The translations under genes were made by a program, and so were the position numbers. DNA of 64,000 nucleotides from Rhizopus arrhizus (taxonomy: Eukaryota; Mucoromycota; Mucoromycetes; Mucorales; Rhizopodaceae), in the NCBI GenBank assembly GCA_024220505.1, contig JAKZZE010000003.1, positions 186,001 to 250,000 of the forward strand. The letters are read 5' to 3'. The notes under the pieces were generated by a model. The model made no database searches. It was given only the letters and a program-made list of their open reading frames with translations, and was not told the origin of the DNA. Below are positions 1 through 11,266 of this stretch, piece by piece (position 1 is the first letter of the stretch; each line of letters begins with the position of its first letter).

Positions 1-520
1 AACTCATAAAACGTAAATTGGTGTTTTAAATTGCATATGTTTTGTGGAAAAGAACTGGATGACTTTACTCTTTTCTCCATTCATATCAGAATCCGCCTTC
101 TTTTTTTCTTTTTTTTAAAAGAAGAGAAAAGAGAGGATAAAGTTTTATCAATTATTTTGCTTGTTTCGTATAAGCATTTGTTTTGCAAATCATAAACAGA
201 TTTCTTTTTAATACATGAAAGAAACAGATACGCATGATATTACATAGATCTTTGTAGACTATTTAAGGAATAATCTCTTATTTTCATAAGCAGGCTTCTT
301 ATCACCATTATTTACTTACACATGCAATCTGTTGTAAAAAACGGCTTGTCTGTTGGTGTGTAAATAGTTTATGCAGAAATACGTATAAATATCCCTCCTT
401 TTAAACCGTGTGACAAAAGAAAACTTATCGTGGGAAAGCAAGATTCTATTTTCCTTCAACTTTCTCACTCTCTTTTCTTTTTTCCCCTCCCCTCTTGCTT
501 TTTTTTTTTTGTAAAAGAAA
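1..520. other. Intergenic, upstream of the first gene
   Basis: No coding region is supported here. The stretch is AT-rich and has pyrimidine tracts just before the first gene at 521, as is usual for 5' leaders in this window. No RNA gene or repeat was recognised. Confidence 0.5.
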
Positions 521-1668
521 ATGATGCTTTTTAAAGTAAAAAATATAAGGACAATGATTTATTGTCAAGCTCGATTTATGACTACAACAGGTACGAATAA
601 GAGTTATTTATCATATGCAGAACAATGTCTAAAGTTCTTTCTTTTTCAGTAAGAAACTCATATAATTAAAAAAAAAGAAACCCGGATTTATTCTTATATT
701 AATATAGACAAGTAAAAATGCAGTGGGCCTTATCGGATTAGGACACATGGTAAGTAATAGAAAGGAAACTGTTCAATGTCTTAACAAAGAAAAAGGGATC
801 AGGCATGGCTAAAAATCTTGCCATGAAATCGACAAAACCAGTCTACATTTATGACATTAACCAGAAAGCCATCGAAAGATTAACTTCTGAGTTTCCACAG
901 CTCAAACCGGCCAAGGATCCTCAAGAGATAGCTCGACAAGCTTCGACAATCATCACGATGCTTCCAGAGACCTCTCATGTTGAAAAAGTATACGCAGACA
1001 TACTAAATGAGGTTGATACATCACACCTGCTGGTGGATTCAAGCACGATTGATGCTCAAGCAGCGCGTGAATTGGCCAAAAGGTTCGCTACCAAGGGCAC
1101 GCTGTTCTTTGATGCTCCTGTCAGTGGTGGTGTAGGAGGTGCTCAGGCAGGCACTTTAACCTTCATGGTCGGTTCTCCTAGTACAGAGGCCTTTGAAAAA
1201 ATCAAGCCTGTGTTGAGCTGGATGGGTAAGAATGTGACCTACTGTGGTGCAAGTGGGGCAGGTCAGATAGCCAAGGTGTGTAATAATATGTTGTTGAGCA
1301 TTCATATGATTGGTGTATCAGAGGCCTTACTTTTGGGCACAAAGCTTGGTATGGATCCAAAACTACTTACTTCCATCTTGAACACTTCCACAGGAAAATG
1401 TTGGAGTTCCGAGGTCTCTAATCCTTACCCAGGTGTCATACCTACTGCACCTGCATCAAGAGGATATCAAGATGGATTTAGTAATAAATTGATGGCAAAA
1501 GATCTTCGATTGGCCATGAAGGCTGCCTCAGATTGTGGTGTCACGCCTGAATTGGGAACCATGTCATCAAAGGTGTTTCAGACATTGGCTTCAGATAAAG
1601 AATATGATTCACTAGATTTTTCAAGCGTTTTTAAGGTACCTAAAAAGTATCATTGCAATACTATATAA
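521..1668 (+). CDS. 3-hydroxyisobutyrate dehydrogenase, mitochondrial
   Basis: This enzyme oxidises 3-hydroxyisobutyrate to methylmalonate semialdehyde with NAD in mitochondrial valine breakdown. Exons are 521-590, 724-749 and 796-1668, giving 322 residues, close to the usual family size. Joining them restores the Rossmann motif GLIGLGHMGSGMAKNL, which is split over all three exons; that fixes both introns. The substrate motif DAPVSGG and the catalytic-lysine motif GAGQIAKVCNN are intact. I chose the ATG at 521 because the first 20 or so residues (MMLFKVKNIR...) are basic and free of acidic residues, like a mitochondrial presequence; the in-frame ATG at 554 is an alternative. The second exon is only 26 nt. 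A related beta-hydroxyacid dehydrogenase activity cannot be excluded, but the fit to HIBADH is good. Confidence 0.93.
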
Positions 1669-1862
1669 ATAACTCTATTATTTTTATTATAGTGGCTTTC
1701 TAAGGGCAAATAAATAGCTACATAATAAAAAGGACTTATACATACATGCACATAAATATATATATGTTCTCTCTTTTGTCAATAAAAAAAATATAAGGAT
1801 ACAATGAAGAAGGAGGGATTGAAGCAGAGAGTCTAAAATAAGTCTACAAATTTGCAATATCT

Positions 1863-2841
1863 CTAAAGATCTTCCTTATTTTGAAGATGAATAATCCATT
1901 TAAAGTATTCATACACACTCCAACTGATAGCCGTACTTGGCATATGTGTCAACACTCTTGGTTTAAATCCTCTAAAGAATCCTTTGATTCCGTACCGTTC
2001 CATGATGATACCTGCTGCCTCTCTAAAACCAGCTACGTTTCTGATACGAGGATCGTGACTAGTGCCTCTTGTCTGAAGTAGTGTTTTCACCACATCTAAA
2101 GGTGTTGTAACAGATGATGCTATCGCTCCTGCCAATGCGCCTGCTATAATATGTGTCTTTGGATCATAGCCTTCTGATTTCAAATTCTTTCTGAAATATT
2201 CATAGGTTGCAAATTGAATGGATTGAAATGGTACTGACATGACAAGTGTGATGGGTAATGATATATAAAATGCCTTGATACCTTCTTTGGTATATACTGA
2301 TCTTGCACATTCTCTAATTGATTTGTAAGTTGAATCCTTTAATTGCATTCTCTGTTTAACCACTATATCATCGTGTTATTCGTTGCTTAACCCATAATCT
2401 ACTTACCATCGAATGGAGTCATCAATGTATCATGAGCAATCGTCGCACAAGCACCAGCAGCAGCCGATCCAATTGGATGATGTTCATTTGTTGAATTTGC
2501 TCCAAAATATTCTTTACAAAATTCATAAGTTGCAAAATGTAAAGCATGGGCAGGGCCTGCACCCAACACAACTGAATTGACACCTTTCCATAAATTCATT
2601 TTCAATGCTGATGATTTTTGTACGCTGTGCTCAGTATTTATAATCACTTGCATACGAGTCTATATTCATAAGAGAGCTGTCAGATTTTTTAGGAAAAAAA
2701 TTTTTTTTTCTTGCTTGCCTTTATACTGTCTACAGGATACATGGCACAATGTTCTGCAATACCAGCTAAAGCACCAGCAAATGCATTTTGTAGCATTGTC
2801 GTATTACTACCAAGGGATTCATAATCATAGTCTTCTTCCAT
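1863..2841 (-). CDS. Mitoferrin (Mrs3/4-type mitochondrial iron carrier)
   Basis: This is a mitochondrial carrier of the inner membrane that brings ferrous iron in for Fe-S and haem synthesis. Minus-strand exons are 2841-2719, 2659-2407 and 2362-1863, giving 291 residues. The three carrier signatures are present, PVDSIK, PFDVVK and PLDVVK, one per repeat. The segment SVPFQSIQFATYEYF is characteristic of the Mrs3/Mrs4/SLC25A28/37 group. Exon junctions fall inside the first two signatures, which fixes the models. The first intron (2718-2660) has a GC rather than GT donor (AAAG|GCAAGC) with a normal AG acceptor. Other SLC25 functions are possible in principle, but the mitoferrin match is strong. 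Confidence 0.92.
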
Positions 2842-3045
2842 ATTACACACGAAAAAAAAAAAGAAAAAAGAAAAAAAAGGTTAAAAAAAGAAAAAGGGTT
2901 TTTTTTTACATCCGAAAGTGGTCTTCCAAAAAAAAAAAAGGTAGGAGATTATGTTGATTGCCTTTTTTAGAAATCATATATTTATGTGTAAGAAAAGCCA
3001 AGTCTTTTTGTTATTGTTGATAAAGTATAGCGTAAGATATATTTA

Positions 3046-4213
3046 TTATTTAATAAAGAGAGGAGTACTTGTTCTTTTTAAAGTAGTGCATTGACTACAA
3101 TCTGTTATGGTTGATGCAACACAATTTTTTTTGTTGATCTCCTTGTATGACATACCGTGGTAACAATGATTTCCTTCTTGATCAGTCGATTTAGTACATT
3201 CTGGTGTGCTCATAATCTCTTCTTCATCCTCTTCCTCCTCTTCTTCATTTACTTTTCTTTCATCTAGAGTTCTTTCACGTTTATTATGTCGTAGTTGTCT
3301 AATGATCAAATAGGATGCTAAATACCCTATCATACTGTCTTTAGTTTTCTTATGATTATACAGTAGCAGTTATCATTTACAGTCAACTGTATAAATAATA
3401 GGCGTATTGCCACCCAAAACTTGTAATGTAAGTAAAATTCCAGTAATAATATTAGAAAAGCATACGCCAAAGCTTGAGAAAGGGATTAATAACGCATAGC
3501 GCATAATAGCAGTAAACATGTTTACCAGTAAATCAACCCATCCTTTAATAACATCTTTTGTATGCTATTACCAAGAATACGATAGTGCCTGTAGATGACA
3601 AGAACAAAGCAACTAGACAAAAATATATTTGATGTAAAATCAATAGCTGCCTTCACAATAACAATGTAAGTTGCTAACATGAAAAGTAAATACAAATGCT
3701 GCTAAACATAACAGTAGCTTACGGTATTCAGTAAGACAAACACCAAGCCTATACTTCGTATTTGACTTTCCAACTGTCAAGTTGATAAGAATAAAGACAG
3801 CAATGGCCAGTATAGGAAGTGATCCTACAAAGAGTATAGTTTTCGATCGATTATTACCCAAATAAGCTTTCCAGAGTAAAATGAATTGTAAAGAGATGTC
3901 AGCAACATTGACACATATCACAGAGAAATAAAGTCGCTGTAAATGATAAGTACATGCATAAAGTAATAGAGTCACTTACAAAGGTGCAATCAAGATTAAC
4001 AAAGGCTATTAATAAAGTAATAAACGTGGCAAAGACACCAAGAATAGCTTGAAAAAAGACAAGAATAACAATAGGTTTTCTTGACTTGTAGGCCATCCAA
4101 CCAGTAGTAAATGATTGCCAAATGAAGCATGAAAAACCAACAGAGACAAACATAATAGAAAATAATGCTTCATTAGCCAAGGTATCTTTGGAATCGTCAG
4201 ATGGAGCATTCAT
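3046..4213 (-). CDS. Seven-transmembrane protein of unknown function
   Basis: Minus-strand exons 4213-3980, 3936-3723, 3646-3526, 3472-3381 and 3338-3046 join in frame to 317 residues. The model shows seven hydrophobic segments: two in the first exon, two in the second, one in the third, one in the fourth, and one spanning the fourth and fifth. After the last segment (ASYLIIRQL) comes a cytosolic-looking tail with an acidic run (NEEEEEEDEEEI) and six cysteines. The layout resembles the uncharacterised fungal 7-TM families annotated only as integral membrane or receptor-like proteins. No ligand or G-protein motif is evident. The third intron (3525-3473) was chosen over an alternative in-frame reading because it gives a continuous seventh-helix region. 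Exon borders are reliable, the function is not known. Confidence 0.72.
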
Positions 4214-4760
4214 TAGGGTGATTAGTAAAGAGTAAAAGAAAAAGAGGAAAAAAAGAAAGAGAAATCAAACTGAATGATAAAGAATATAACAGGTACTGAC
4301 AAACACAATGCAAAAAAGATTGTCTGTTGCGTAACTGTTTTTATATACCGTGTATGTCTCTGATTTCTTGATTTCACCCTTAAAAAAAGCTTTGAACATG
4401 AAAGAGTGAAAGAGAATAAAGACAGTTGATAACTAGTATTGAACAATCAAACCGTAGCATACGCTCTGTATATGAGAATATTGTATGGCGGAGGAATGTA
4501 TTTAAACAATTGTTTCTTTTTTACATTTCATTCTCTTCTTTTTAGCGCATTGATCTAAACACATATTATCATTGGACAAAACTGTCAATAGACATAGTTG
4601 TATTCACAAAATAAACCAAAATGATTGGACATGTATTAGCATGTAAAATAAGGAGCCAGATTACACACAAATGCGCATACAAATCAAAAAATCAAGAAGG
4701 GTGCGGACTTTATTCAAAAAAGAGGGAAAAAATCCAACTTTTTTTTTAATTCGACTTTTT
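4214..4760. other. Divergent promoter region
   Basis: About 550 bp lie between the minus-strand 7-TM gene and the plus-strand NFKBIL1-like gene and should hold both promoters. It is AT-rich. No specific element could be assigned with confidence. Confidence 0.4.
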
Positions 4761-5537
4761 ATGCCAAAGAAATTAAATTATAAAAAACATAAAAAGGACA
4801 AAGAAAGAGATGAGCATAAAAGAAAGAAGAGAAAAAGACAAGAGTATGTTCCACCTGTTTTGAATGAAGAAGGTTGGACACCGAGTGATCAAGCCTATAA
4901 ACAAGATCAAGACGAATGGCGAGAACGCTTATTTGATGCCATGATGCAAGACGAAGGACAGGATGCCTATTTCTCGAATTACAACAATTATACCCCAAGC
5001 TATACTTCAAATGAAATGACGGATGAAGAGTATCGCCAATATATTGTGAATGGCATGTATCGAAAAAGACATGCAGCAGAAATCGCAGCAGAGGAAGAGT
5101 GGAAGGCAGAAAAGGAAAAGAGACGAAAGGAAAAGGCAGAGGCCAGACGAAAAGTACGAGAGGAAGAGGCTGAACGCGAGCGTGTACGTGAAGCTTATCG
5201 AAAGAAGGAAAAGGCTAAGAGATCAAGAGTGGCTCAAGAGGATTACGAAATAAAATGGCAACAGTTGGACGAGGCCAAGGTGATCAAGAGCGAGGACATT
5301 CCTTGGCCGATTGTCAATTGTGACTTTTCACTAGACTCAGTTCGATCGTTCATGACAAAAGGCACAAGTGAAGAGATCAAGAAAAATGTGCGTCGAGAAC
5401 AAAGAAAGTATCACCCTGACAAGTTTATGACAAGAGTAATGAGTCGATTTGAAGGAACAGCAGACGAAAAAGAACGCGTGCTGTCTCGTATGAATGAGAT
5501 CTCGGGTTGGTTGAATGAATTGTGGGCTTCTGTTTAA
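4761..5537 (+). CDS. NF-kappa-B inhibitor-like 1 (NFKBIL1) homologue
   Basis: Unspliced, 258 residues from the ATG at 4761. The open frame extends up to 4671, but the first residues of the proposed start (MPKKLNYKKHKKDKERD) fit a nuclear basic N-terminus better than the preceding hydrophobic run. The protein has a lysine/arginine-rich start, a central charged helix of about 100 residues (EEEWKAEKEKRRKEK...), then a tryptophan/proline motif (IPWP) and a J-like HPDKF motif in RREQRKYHPDKFM. This order is that of NFKBIL1-like proteins, nuclear factors linked to mRNA processing. Animal members also carry ankyrin repeats, which are absent here. The 3' end lies 21 bp from that of the convergent Cia1 gene. 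Confidence 0.8.
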   Translation: MPKKLNYKKHKKDKERDEHKRKKRKRQEYVPPVLNEEGWTPSDQAYKQDQDEWRERLFDAMMQDEGQDAYFSNYNNYTPSYTSNEMTDEEYRQYIVNGMYRKRHAAEIAAEEEWKAEKEKRRKEKAEARRKVREEEAERERVREAYRKKEKAKRSRVAQEDYEIKWQQLDEAKVIKSEDIPWPIVNCDFSLDSVRSFMTKGTSEEIKKNVRREQRKYHPDKFMTRVMSRFEGTADEKERVLSRMNEISGWLNELWASV

Positions 5538-5558
5538 TAAATTCTTATATACACTGCT

Positions 5559-6735
5559 TTATTCTATTAATCTCCAAATACGAACCATGCCGTCATCACC
5601 CACGGTTGCCAACCAATCACCGTGAGTTTCATTAGGAAACCAGGATACACCGTTGATATCATATACACCGTGAGCGTCTTGTTCTGTGGCTATGTTCTTA
5701 TAAATAGGACTCTCCTCATCTTCTGTAGCTTCCACATCCTATCAATCATAATTTAATATAATGATGCTTATGAGCTATTCAACGTACCTTTGCAAATATA
5801 CGAACAGAGTTATCTCCACCAACACTTGCAATATAACCATTCACTTTTGACCATGAAACAGAGTAAACACATCTATTATGATAGCCAGATAGTGTACATA
5901 TCGTTTTCCACGTCTCTTCTCCATTATGTGTTGGAATACCTTGAGGATTATTCGGTTTATACATTTTCCAAATACGCAATGTTTCATCATCAGAAGCAGA
6001 AACTAGGGATCTATCAGCACATGAACACGATCCCATCTTATTCACTTTTTACCTAAATGTTCGCCTGAGGCATCAAAATCTATGGACCAAACGGTGGATT
6101 GATGCCCAGTCAATGTATCAGCACAATACCAATCATCTTCATCCTCCTTCCAAATCTTGATTGTATCATCATAACTTGCCGATGCTAATATTTCTAATTT
6201 GGGATGCCAAACCACCATCTTGACATCCTGTGTATGTTCCTGCAAGACACTCAGACATTCAAAATCATTATCTGCCTCTACTTCCCAAATCCAAACACTC
6301 TTGTCTCTACTGCAGGTAGCCAAGAGAGCACCCGTAGCAGACCAAGCGACTGATTTTATTTCGTTTTCGTGTCCCTCAAGTGTAGCTGCACATTCCCAAT
6401 TGTCTCGGTCGTATTCCCAAATGCCAGTCGTGGCATCAAAGCTGGCTGTGGCCAATTCATTACCTGTGTTGGACCAGGCGACAGATCGGATGGTACGTTT
6501 GTGTGCACCTTCGAGTGTCTCTACACACTGCCACAGGTTAGGGTTGGTGAGTGAAAGAGGGGCCCATAAACGAACAGTTTTGTCTCCAGAGCATGTGGCA
6601 AGTAAAGTCTTTGATGGATGCCATGAGGCTTGCCAAACACGATCCTGATGTCCTATTGAAAATAAAGGTTAGATGTCGAATGAACTTAATTCAAAATATA
6701 CCTTCAAGTGTAGCTAATAACTCTAGGCGTGGCAT
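5559..6735 (-). CDS. CIA1: Cytosolic Fe-S assembly WD40 protein Cia1/CIAO1
   Basis: This is the seven-bladed WD40 component of the cytosolic iron-sulfur assembly targeting complex, which hands Fe-S clusters to apoproteins with MET18/MMS19 and CIA2. Minus-strand exons 6735-6702, 6652-6053, 6002-5788 and 5738-5559 give 342 residues, the normal family length. Typical segments are visible: [51 protein letters not shown] and the closing [17 protein letters not shown]. The first exon codes only [12 protein letters not shown], matching the conserved start. Phase agreement at every junction supports the model. No damage is seen. It is separated from the next gene by a 670-bp divergent promoter region. 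Confidence 0.95.
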
Positions 6736-7405
6736 GATATGAAGAATAATAAAAGAAAGAAAGGGTTTGGGTGATGTTTGTGCGTAAATAATTCAAACCA
6801 AGATAATATTCCGGAAAGAAAAAAAGCAGATGATAAGCCACACTGGTTTTGATACGCATACAATAAACCGCCTAAAATAAAGGGAGTAAATAAAAGGGAT
6901 TAAGAAAAGGGGTGTGAATGTCAAACAACATTCAAGTTTCCCGCTATTTTGTTCAGGTGATGTATTATTTATTTTCAGCAAACAAAACTAAAAAATTGTA
7001 GCTGTTGCAGATTATAAGGGACATATTATCAATATAAACAAAATAAGACTCCTATTTCTTATAATCCTGTCTTGGTAATAAACAAAAAAGTCTCCTTTAA
7101 TACTCATCATCCCCCCCTCCGCCTCCCTCCTCCTTTCTCTCTTTCAAAAAAAAAAAGGGGGGGGGAAGGAAGCAAAGTCATTGTTTGTTGATGTTTATTT
7201 TCATTTTATTGTTTTTCTCTTTCCATTTTCTTTTCTTTTCTTTTCCTTATTCATATGCTATCTTTAAGAGAAGAAAATGTATGTTTGATGCAAATAGCGT
7301 AAAGAAATAAACCAATAATCAAATTTATAGACAAAAGATTTCACTCAATCTCTTTGTTCCGCCCAATTCAATTCAAGTACAGAAGGGATTGAATTCTGTC
7401 GCCAG
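6736..7405. other. Divergent promoter region
   Basis: This stretch separates the start of CIA1 (minus strand) from the next plus-strand gene. It contains C-rich then T-rich runs around 7110-7190 and no supported gene. Confidence 0.4.
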
Positions 7406-8528
7406 ATGTGCATTGAAAATGGTTTCATGATACACTGTGAGCGTTTGTTTAACAATGTAAGGTATTGTGTAAATCACTAAGCGTGATATTAACCAGAGAT
7501 CATAGACGATTCATATCTATTGTTTTCGTGAAAAAAGGTCGCTGAATAAACCTGACTACAAATTTCTATTGTCTCAAAAGGGGCATTACTGGCAACTGGA
7601 GCGTTTATGTCTTGATACAGATTGGCCACAAAATATCAAGCAAAGGATTGACCAGTTGATTCATGAAAAGATGCTGATGACAGAGATAAGTGAAAGGATC
7701 AAAACTGAATTCCCTGGTGCTGCATGGGATGATCGTCCACTGCCAGATTACATTATGAATAGAATTAAAAAAGAAGAGAATGTAAAACGAGTTCAAAAGC
7801 TCATTGTTGCATCCACCCGTCTCTGCTCTCTTGCGGCTGCTAGTGAAGATTGGACGACGCGTGTGGAAAGTGAGCTAGAAAAGATGCTGTGGAAATACAC
7901 AAAGATATTAAAGGTTCCGAATGAGTTGGTAGAATCTATGGTGAATATTCAATTAGACAAGGTTTATTCAGATATCGAAAAGAGTGGGACTCGTCCTAGA
8001 GTAGAAGAAAGTAAGATGAAGAGTAGAGAAGGCCAAGATGTTCAAGTGATGTATGTACCCGACTGTACTCTCTTTGTTCGTTCTCAACATACGAGGTCTA
8101 GTAACAGTGCAGAAACTTCCTCTCGTGGTGTCAGTCATCATCCTTCTGTATCAAGACCTCTATTTCCTGAAGTGGTTGCAGCGGTCACTAACACGTCATT
8201 AACTGGATCATTCCTTGGTAATAATTCAACTCCATTTGATTTGAGTTCACCCAATACAACAATGACTGGCACTTCATCTCCTTCTGTACAGCAACGAATG
8301 GACTACAATTATCATCAATCATCTGAAAATCATCTTATTCTTTCCCCTACTCAATATCATCAAAACAATCAAGCCTATTCAAGCTTTTATTCTCCCGAAA
8401 CAAACCATACACAATTATTTCAAAGACCTCAATACATGGGATATAACCGAATGATGATGCAGCCACCAAGACGTATTCAACCCCAACAACCTCAACAACC
8501 TCAACAACCAAATCAACACTGGCCTTAA
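7406..8528 (+). CDS. Unknown protein with helical N-terminal domain and Gln/Asn-rich tail
   Basis: I do not recognise this protein. The long second exon (7581-8528) is certain coding sequence. A first exon 7406-7456 is inferred: ATG, donor AAT|GTAAGG and acceptor CAAAAG|GGG join in phase and give a start MCIENGFMIHCERLFNN. The combined product is 332 residues. Residues 18-150 are predicted helical and conserved-looking (WQLERLCLDTDWPQNIK; EFPGAAWDDRPLPDYI), followed by a low-complexity tail rich in Ser, Asn, Tyr and Gln that ends in repeated QQP units. That layout suits a transcription or RNA-related regulator, but this is only an impression. The start is the least certain part. Confidence 0.6.
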
Positions 8529-9203
8529 TATTGTATATTATTATTATTCATATCGTATTCTTATTCTTATTCTTATTCTTATTTTTACCTTCATTCTATT
8601 GATAAAATATCAAGTAGTCAATGCGTGTCTGGTTCATAGCGCGCATAGAAATCTCATCTTCAAGATTTGTTCTCTGATGTCAGTGCGATCGTGACACGAG
8701 AGTACGCAGTCGCATTTCATACATTGATTGCAGTCACTCTGTAAGATAACAAGTGAGAAAAGCAGAACCCCCTCTCTTTTGCGAATCGGGTTTGCTGACA
8801 TGTATGATGGCTTGATTGATTTTGGTCTGTGTTCAAAAGTTTAAGTTTGTTGATCGGATGCCCAACATGTCTAAAGATCAAGAAACAACGTAGGTTACTT
8901 TTCATGTTGATGACGTTTGAATGTTCTTGAGATCATCAGTTTGAGTGATTGCAACTTTTTTAAGGGTGGATGGACGTCCCATCAAAAGATGATTTAAATT
9001 CCTGTCAGCAAAAAGGAAGCTTCTCTTTTTCTAGTCTTTTATTATTTTACCTTTTTATTCTTTCTTGTGTTTGCCCTCCTCTTGTTCTATCATGTCATGC
9101 TACTGTCATAAAATAGAACTGAATTGATAGATGCAAAAGTTTTTTTTTTCTTTTTTATTAAATAAATATTTTTTTTTTGTGGGTGTTTGTGTAAACGCAA
9201 TAC
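8529..9203. other. Convergent intergenic region
   Basis: No gene is supported. It has a short tandem run of TTATTC units at about 8550-8585 and T-rich tracts near 9140-9175, consistent with 3' ends of the two convergent genes. Confidence 0.4.
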
Positions 9204-10085
9204 TTAACGATCCATTTCCAATTGAATAAAAGTAGATAGTTCACTTGTGTCTCTTTTAAGCCAATTATCTAATAATCTCTTTAATAAATGACGTTTAAAT
9301 GTAGATTTATGGATTAATAACTCGGATATTCTTTGCACTGCGCATTCTACATGATTCTCTGTTAGCAACTTGTTGACTACAGCAGCACCCATCAGATCAA
9401 AGCAAGCAGATATCGTATTGTGAATTAACTGTGATGTTTTCTTGTTGTTATTGTTTGCCATGAGCTTATATCCAGTGTATTCCAAGAATGCCTTTATGTT
9501 ATCAGCCAATGTAAATGTGACTTCACGACAATAACTAGGAAAAGATTGATCCAAACTGGACAATAAACGAACCATGAAAGCAGAAGTAACCATCTTGTTT
9601 GTATTTCTTGAATTAGCAGAAACAAAGACAGTGTGATGAAAGATGACATCGACTGCTACTCTGATCCTATTCCTAATGTCAATATCTTCAATCAACACAA
9701 ATTGATGTTTATAAGATGAGATTCCTTTGATGATATTATTATGAAGTGCTTGTTCTCTTGTCCACAACTTGTCATTATTTATTTGTAAATCATGACGATG
9801 ACGATCCTTTTCCTTTTGGCTGACACAAAATAAATGCTGTACATCTTGTATAGAAAGTTGATTGGATAAGGCTTCTAGTGAGATCAAGGCAGCTCTACAT
9901 TGAAGTTTCATACAATCATGTTCTATTTCAATTTTCCAAAGTGTGCCAATCACAGTGGAAGCAAACAATCTGAGATCAGAACTTGTTTGTACCAAAACCC
10001 ACAAATCTATTAAATCCAAAAATTGTGTGAGAATGTATAATAAAAGTTCATTTGGTAATGATAGCAATCTGCTTGAATTAGACAT
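9204..10085 (-). CDS. F-box protein
   Basis: Unspliced, 293 residues. The N-terminus (LLSLPNELLLYILTQFLDL, then LWVLVQTSSDLRLFA) is a recognisable F-box, the module that binds Skp1 in SCF ubiquitin ligases. The remaining 240 residues are helical, with no leucine-rich or WD repeats that would identify the substrate receptor class. The open frame continues upstream, but that part is a translated polypyrimidine leader (long run of Phe), so I chose the ATG at 10085, which starts MSNSSRLLSLPNE. A 5' leader tract of pure T/C, about 100 nt, immediately precedes the start codon on the coding strand. Confidence 0.75.
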   Translation of the reverse strand: MSNSSRLLSLPNELLLYILTQFLDLIDLWVLVQTSSDLRLFASTVIGTLWKIEIEHDCMKLQCRAALISLEALSNQLSIQDVQHLFCVSQKEKDRHRHDLQINNDKLWTREQALHNNIIKGISSYKHQFVLIEDIDIRNRIRVAVDVIFHHTVFVSANSRNTNKMVTSAFMVRLLSSLDQSFPSYCREVTFTLADNIKAFLEYTGYKLMANNNNKKTSQLIHNTISACFDLMGAAVVNKLLTENHVECAVQRISELLIHKSTFKRHLLKRLLDNWLKRDTSELSTFIQLEMDR

Positions 10086-11266
10086 AAAGAGAGACAGAGA
10101 AAAAAAAAGAAAGGAGAAGAAAAGAAAAGAAAAGAAAAGAAAAAAAAAAAAAAAAAAAAAAAAAAAAGAAAAAAAGGGGGATGGGAGTGAAAGGGGGTTG
10201 AAGGGTCTATAAAAAGATAAATAATATTGTATGTTATCAACACGCACTCTCTATTTCTTATTGTTTTAAATTTTTGTTATTATTATGATTCTTGCTTTAA
10301 TGTAAACATAATCATTTATAAGCTGATCAGAGTCATTGACTGTTTGTACCTATTTTTAATAATACTTTATTGCCATTTAAACTACTTGTTGCATCTCATA
10401 GAAATGATTGCTATCTTGCGAATAAACAAATACATACAATCCTCTTATTTGAATTTATAAATTATCGCATCCCTTTTTCCTATTTCATCAATTTATTACA
10501 ATAACCAAAAGAAATCGAATGCTTCACCTTTTCTTGATCCTCAGTCTTAGTCACCAACTCATTTGTCTTGATGCTATTTCATTCAATCACCGTCACACAT
10601 ACTAAACAGTGCCCTACTTGACCGTCATCTTATCCTCCCAAAGTTCATTCTAAGAAATCGTGAGATATAACATAAAAGGATTTAATTTTTACGATGTTTT
10701 ATAATGAAATTTGAATTCACTGAGGCTAATAATGATTTACTGTACGAATTATATACAACATAAACTTGAATAGACCTGAAAACAAACCCTGCACCATCCT
10801 CGGCTTATCTTTTCAAGGTTACAACGCATCCTTTTGTTATTGTAAACTCCACCCTCACTACTTTTATAAAACATTTCAAAAGGAGATAAGGTCTGCCCTG
10901 CTTAAAATTCTTGGCGATATCAGCATCATGTTTTCCTGTAGGCAATATTCATTCGTATGGCCTTGACCTCCTCCCTCCCCCTCTCCCCTCTTTTTCTTGA
11001 TGAAAAATGTATTACCAATTGTTTATTTTGTAAACATCTGTTTATGAAGTCATGGAAAAAAAAGGGGGGAGGGAGGGGAAGAAAGGCGGGGAAAAGTATC
11101 CGTTTCTTTACCAATAAAAGATCTTAAAGTGTAGGCTGAGTTACATCAAAATAATTTTATGGTTTCGCATCATGGCCGCAGAGCCGCGCTCCTTCCCTCT
11201 TTCCTTATATACAAGAATCTATTCTTTTTCTCTCCTTCTTTCTTCTTCTCTATTCATTATTAAAAT
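10086..11266. other. Divergent promoter region
   Basis: About 1.2 kb between the F-box gene and the Apd1-like gene. It contains a polypurine block (10090-10200) that is the F-box gene's leader and a second purine block at about 11052-11095. No gene or RNA was recognised. Confidence 0.4.

Noticed and set aside
3473..3540. Direct read-through KGWVDLLVNMFTAIMRYALLI in the 7-TM gene
   Set aside because: It does not join in frame with the exon before; removal of the 53-nt intron gives a continuous conserved-looking helix.
9943..10212. Plus-strand lysine/arginine-rich frame
   Set aside because: It is the complement of the F-box gene's polypyrimidine leader and N-terminus.
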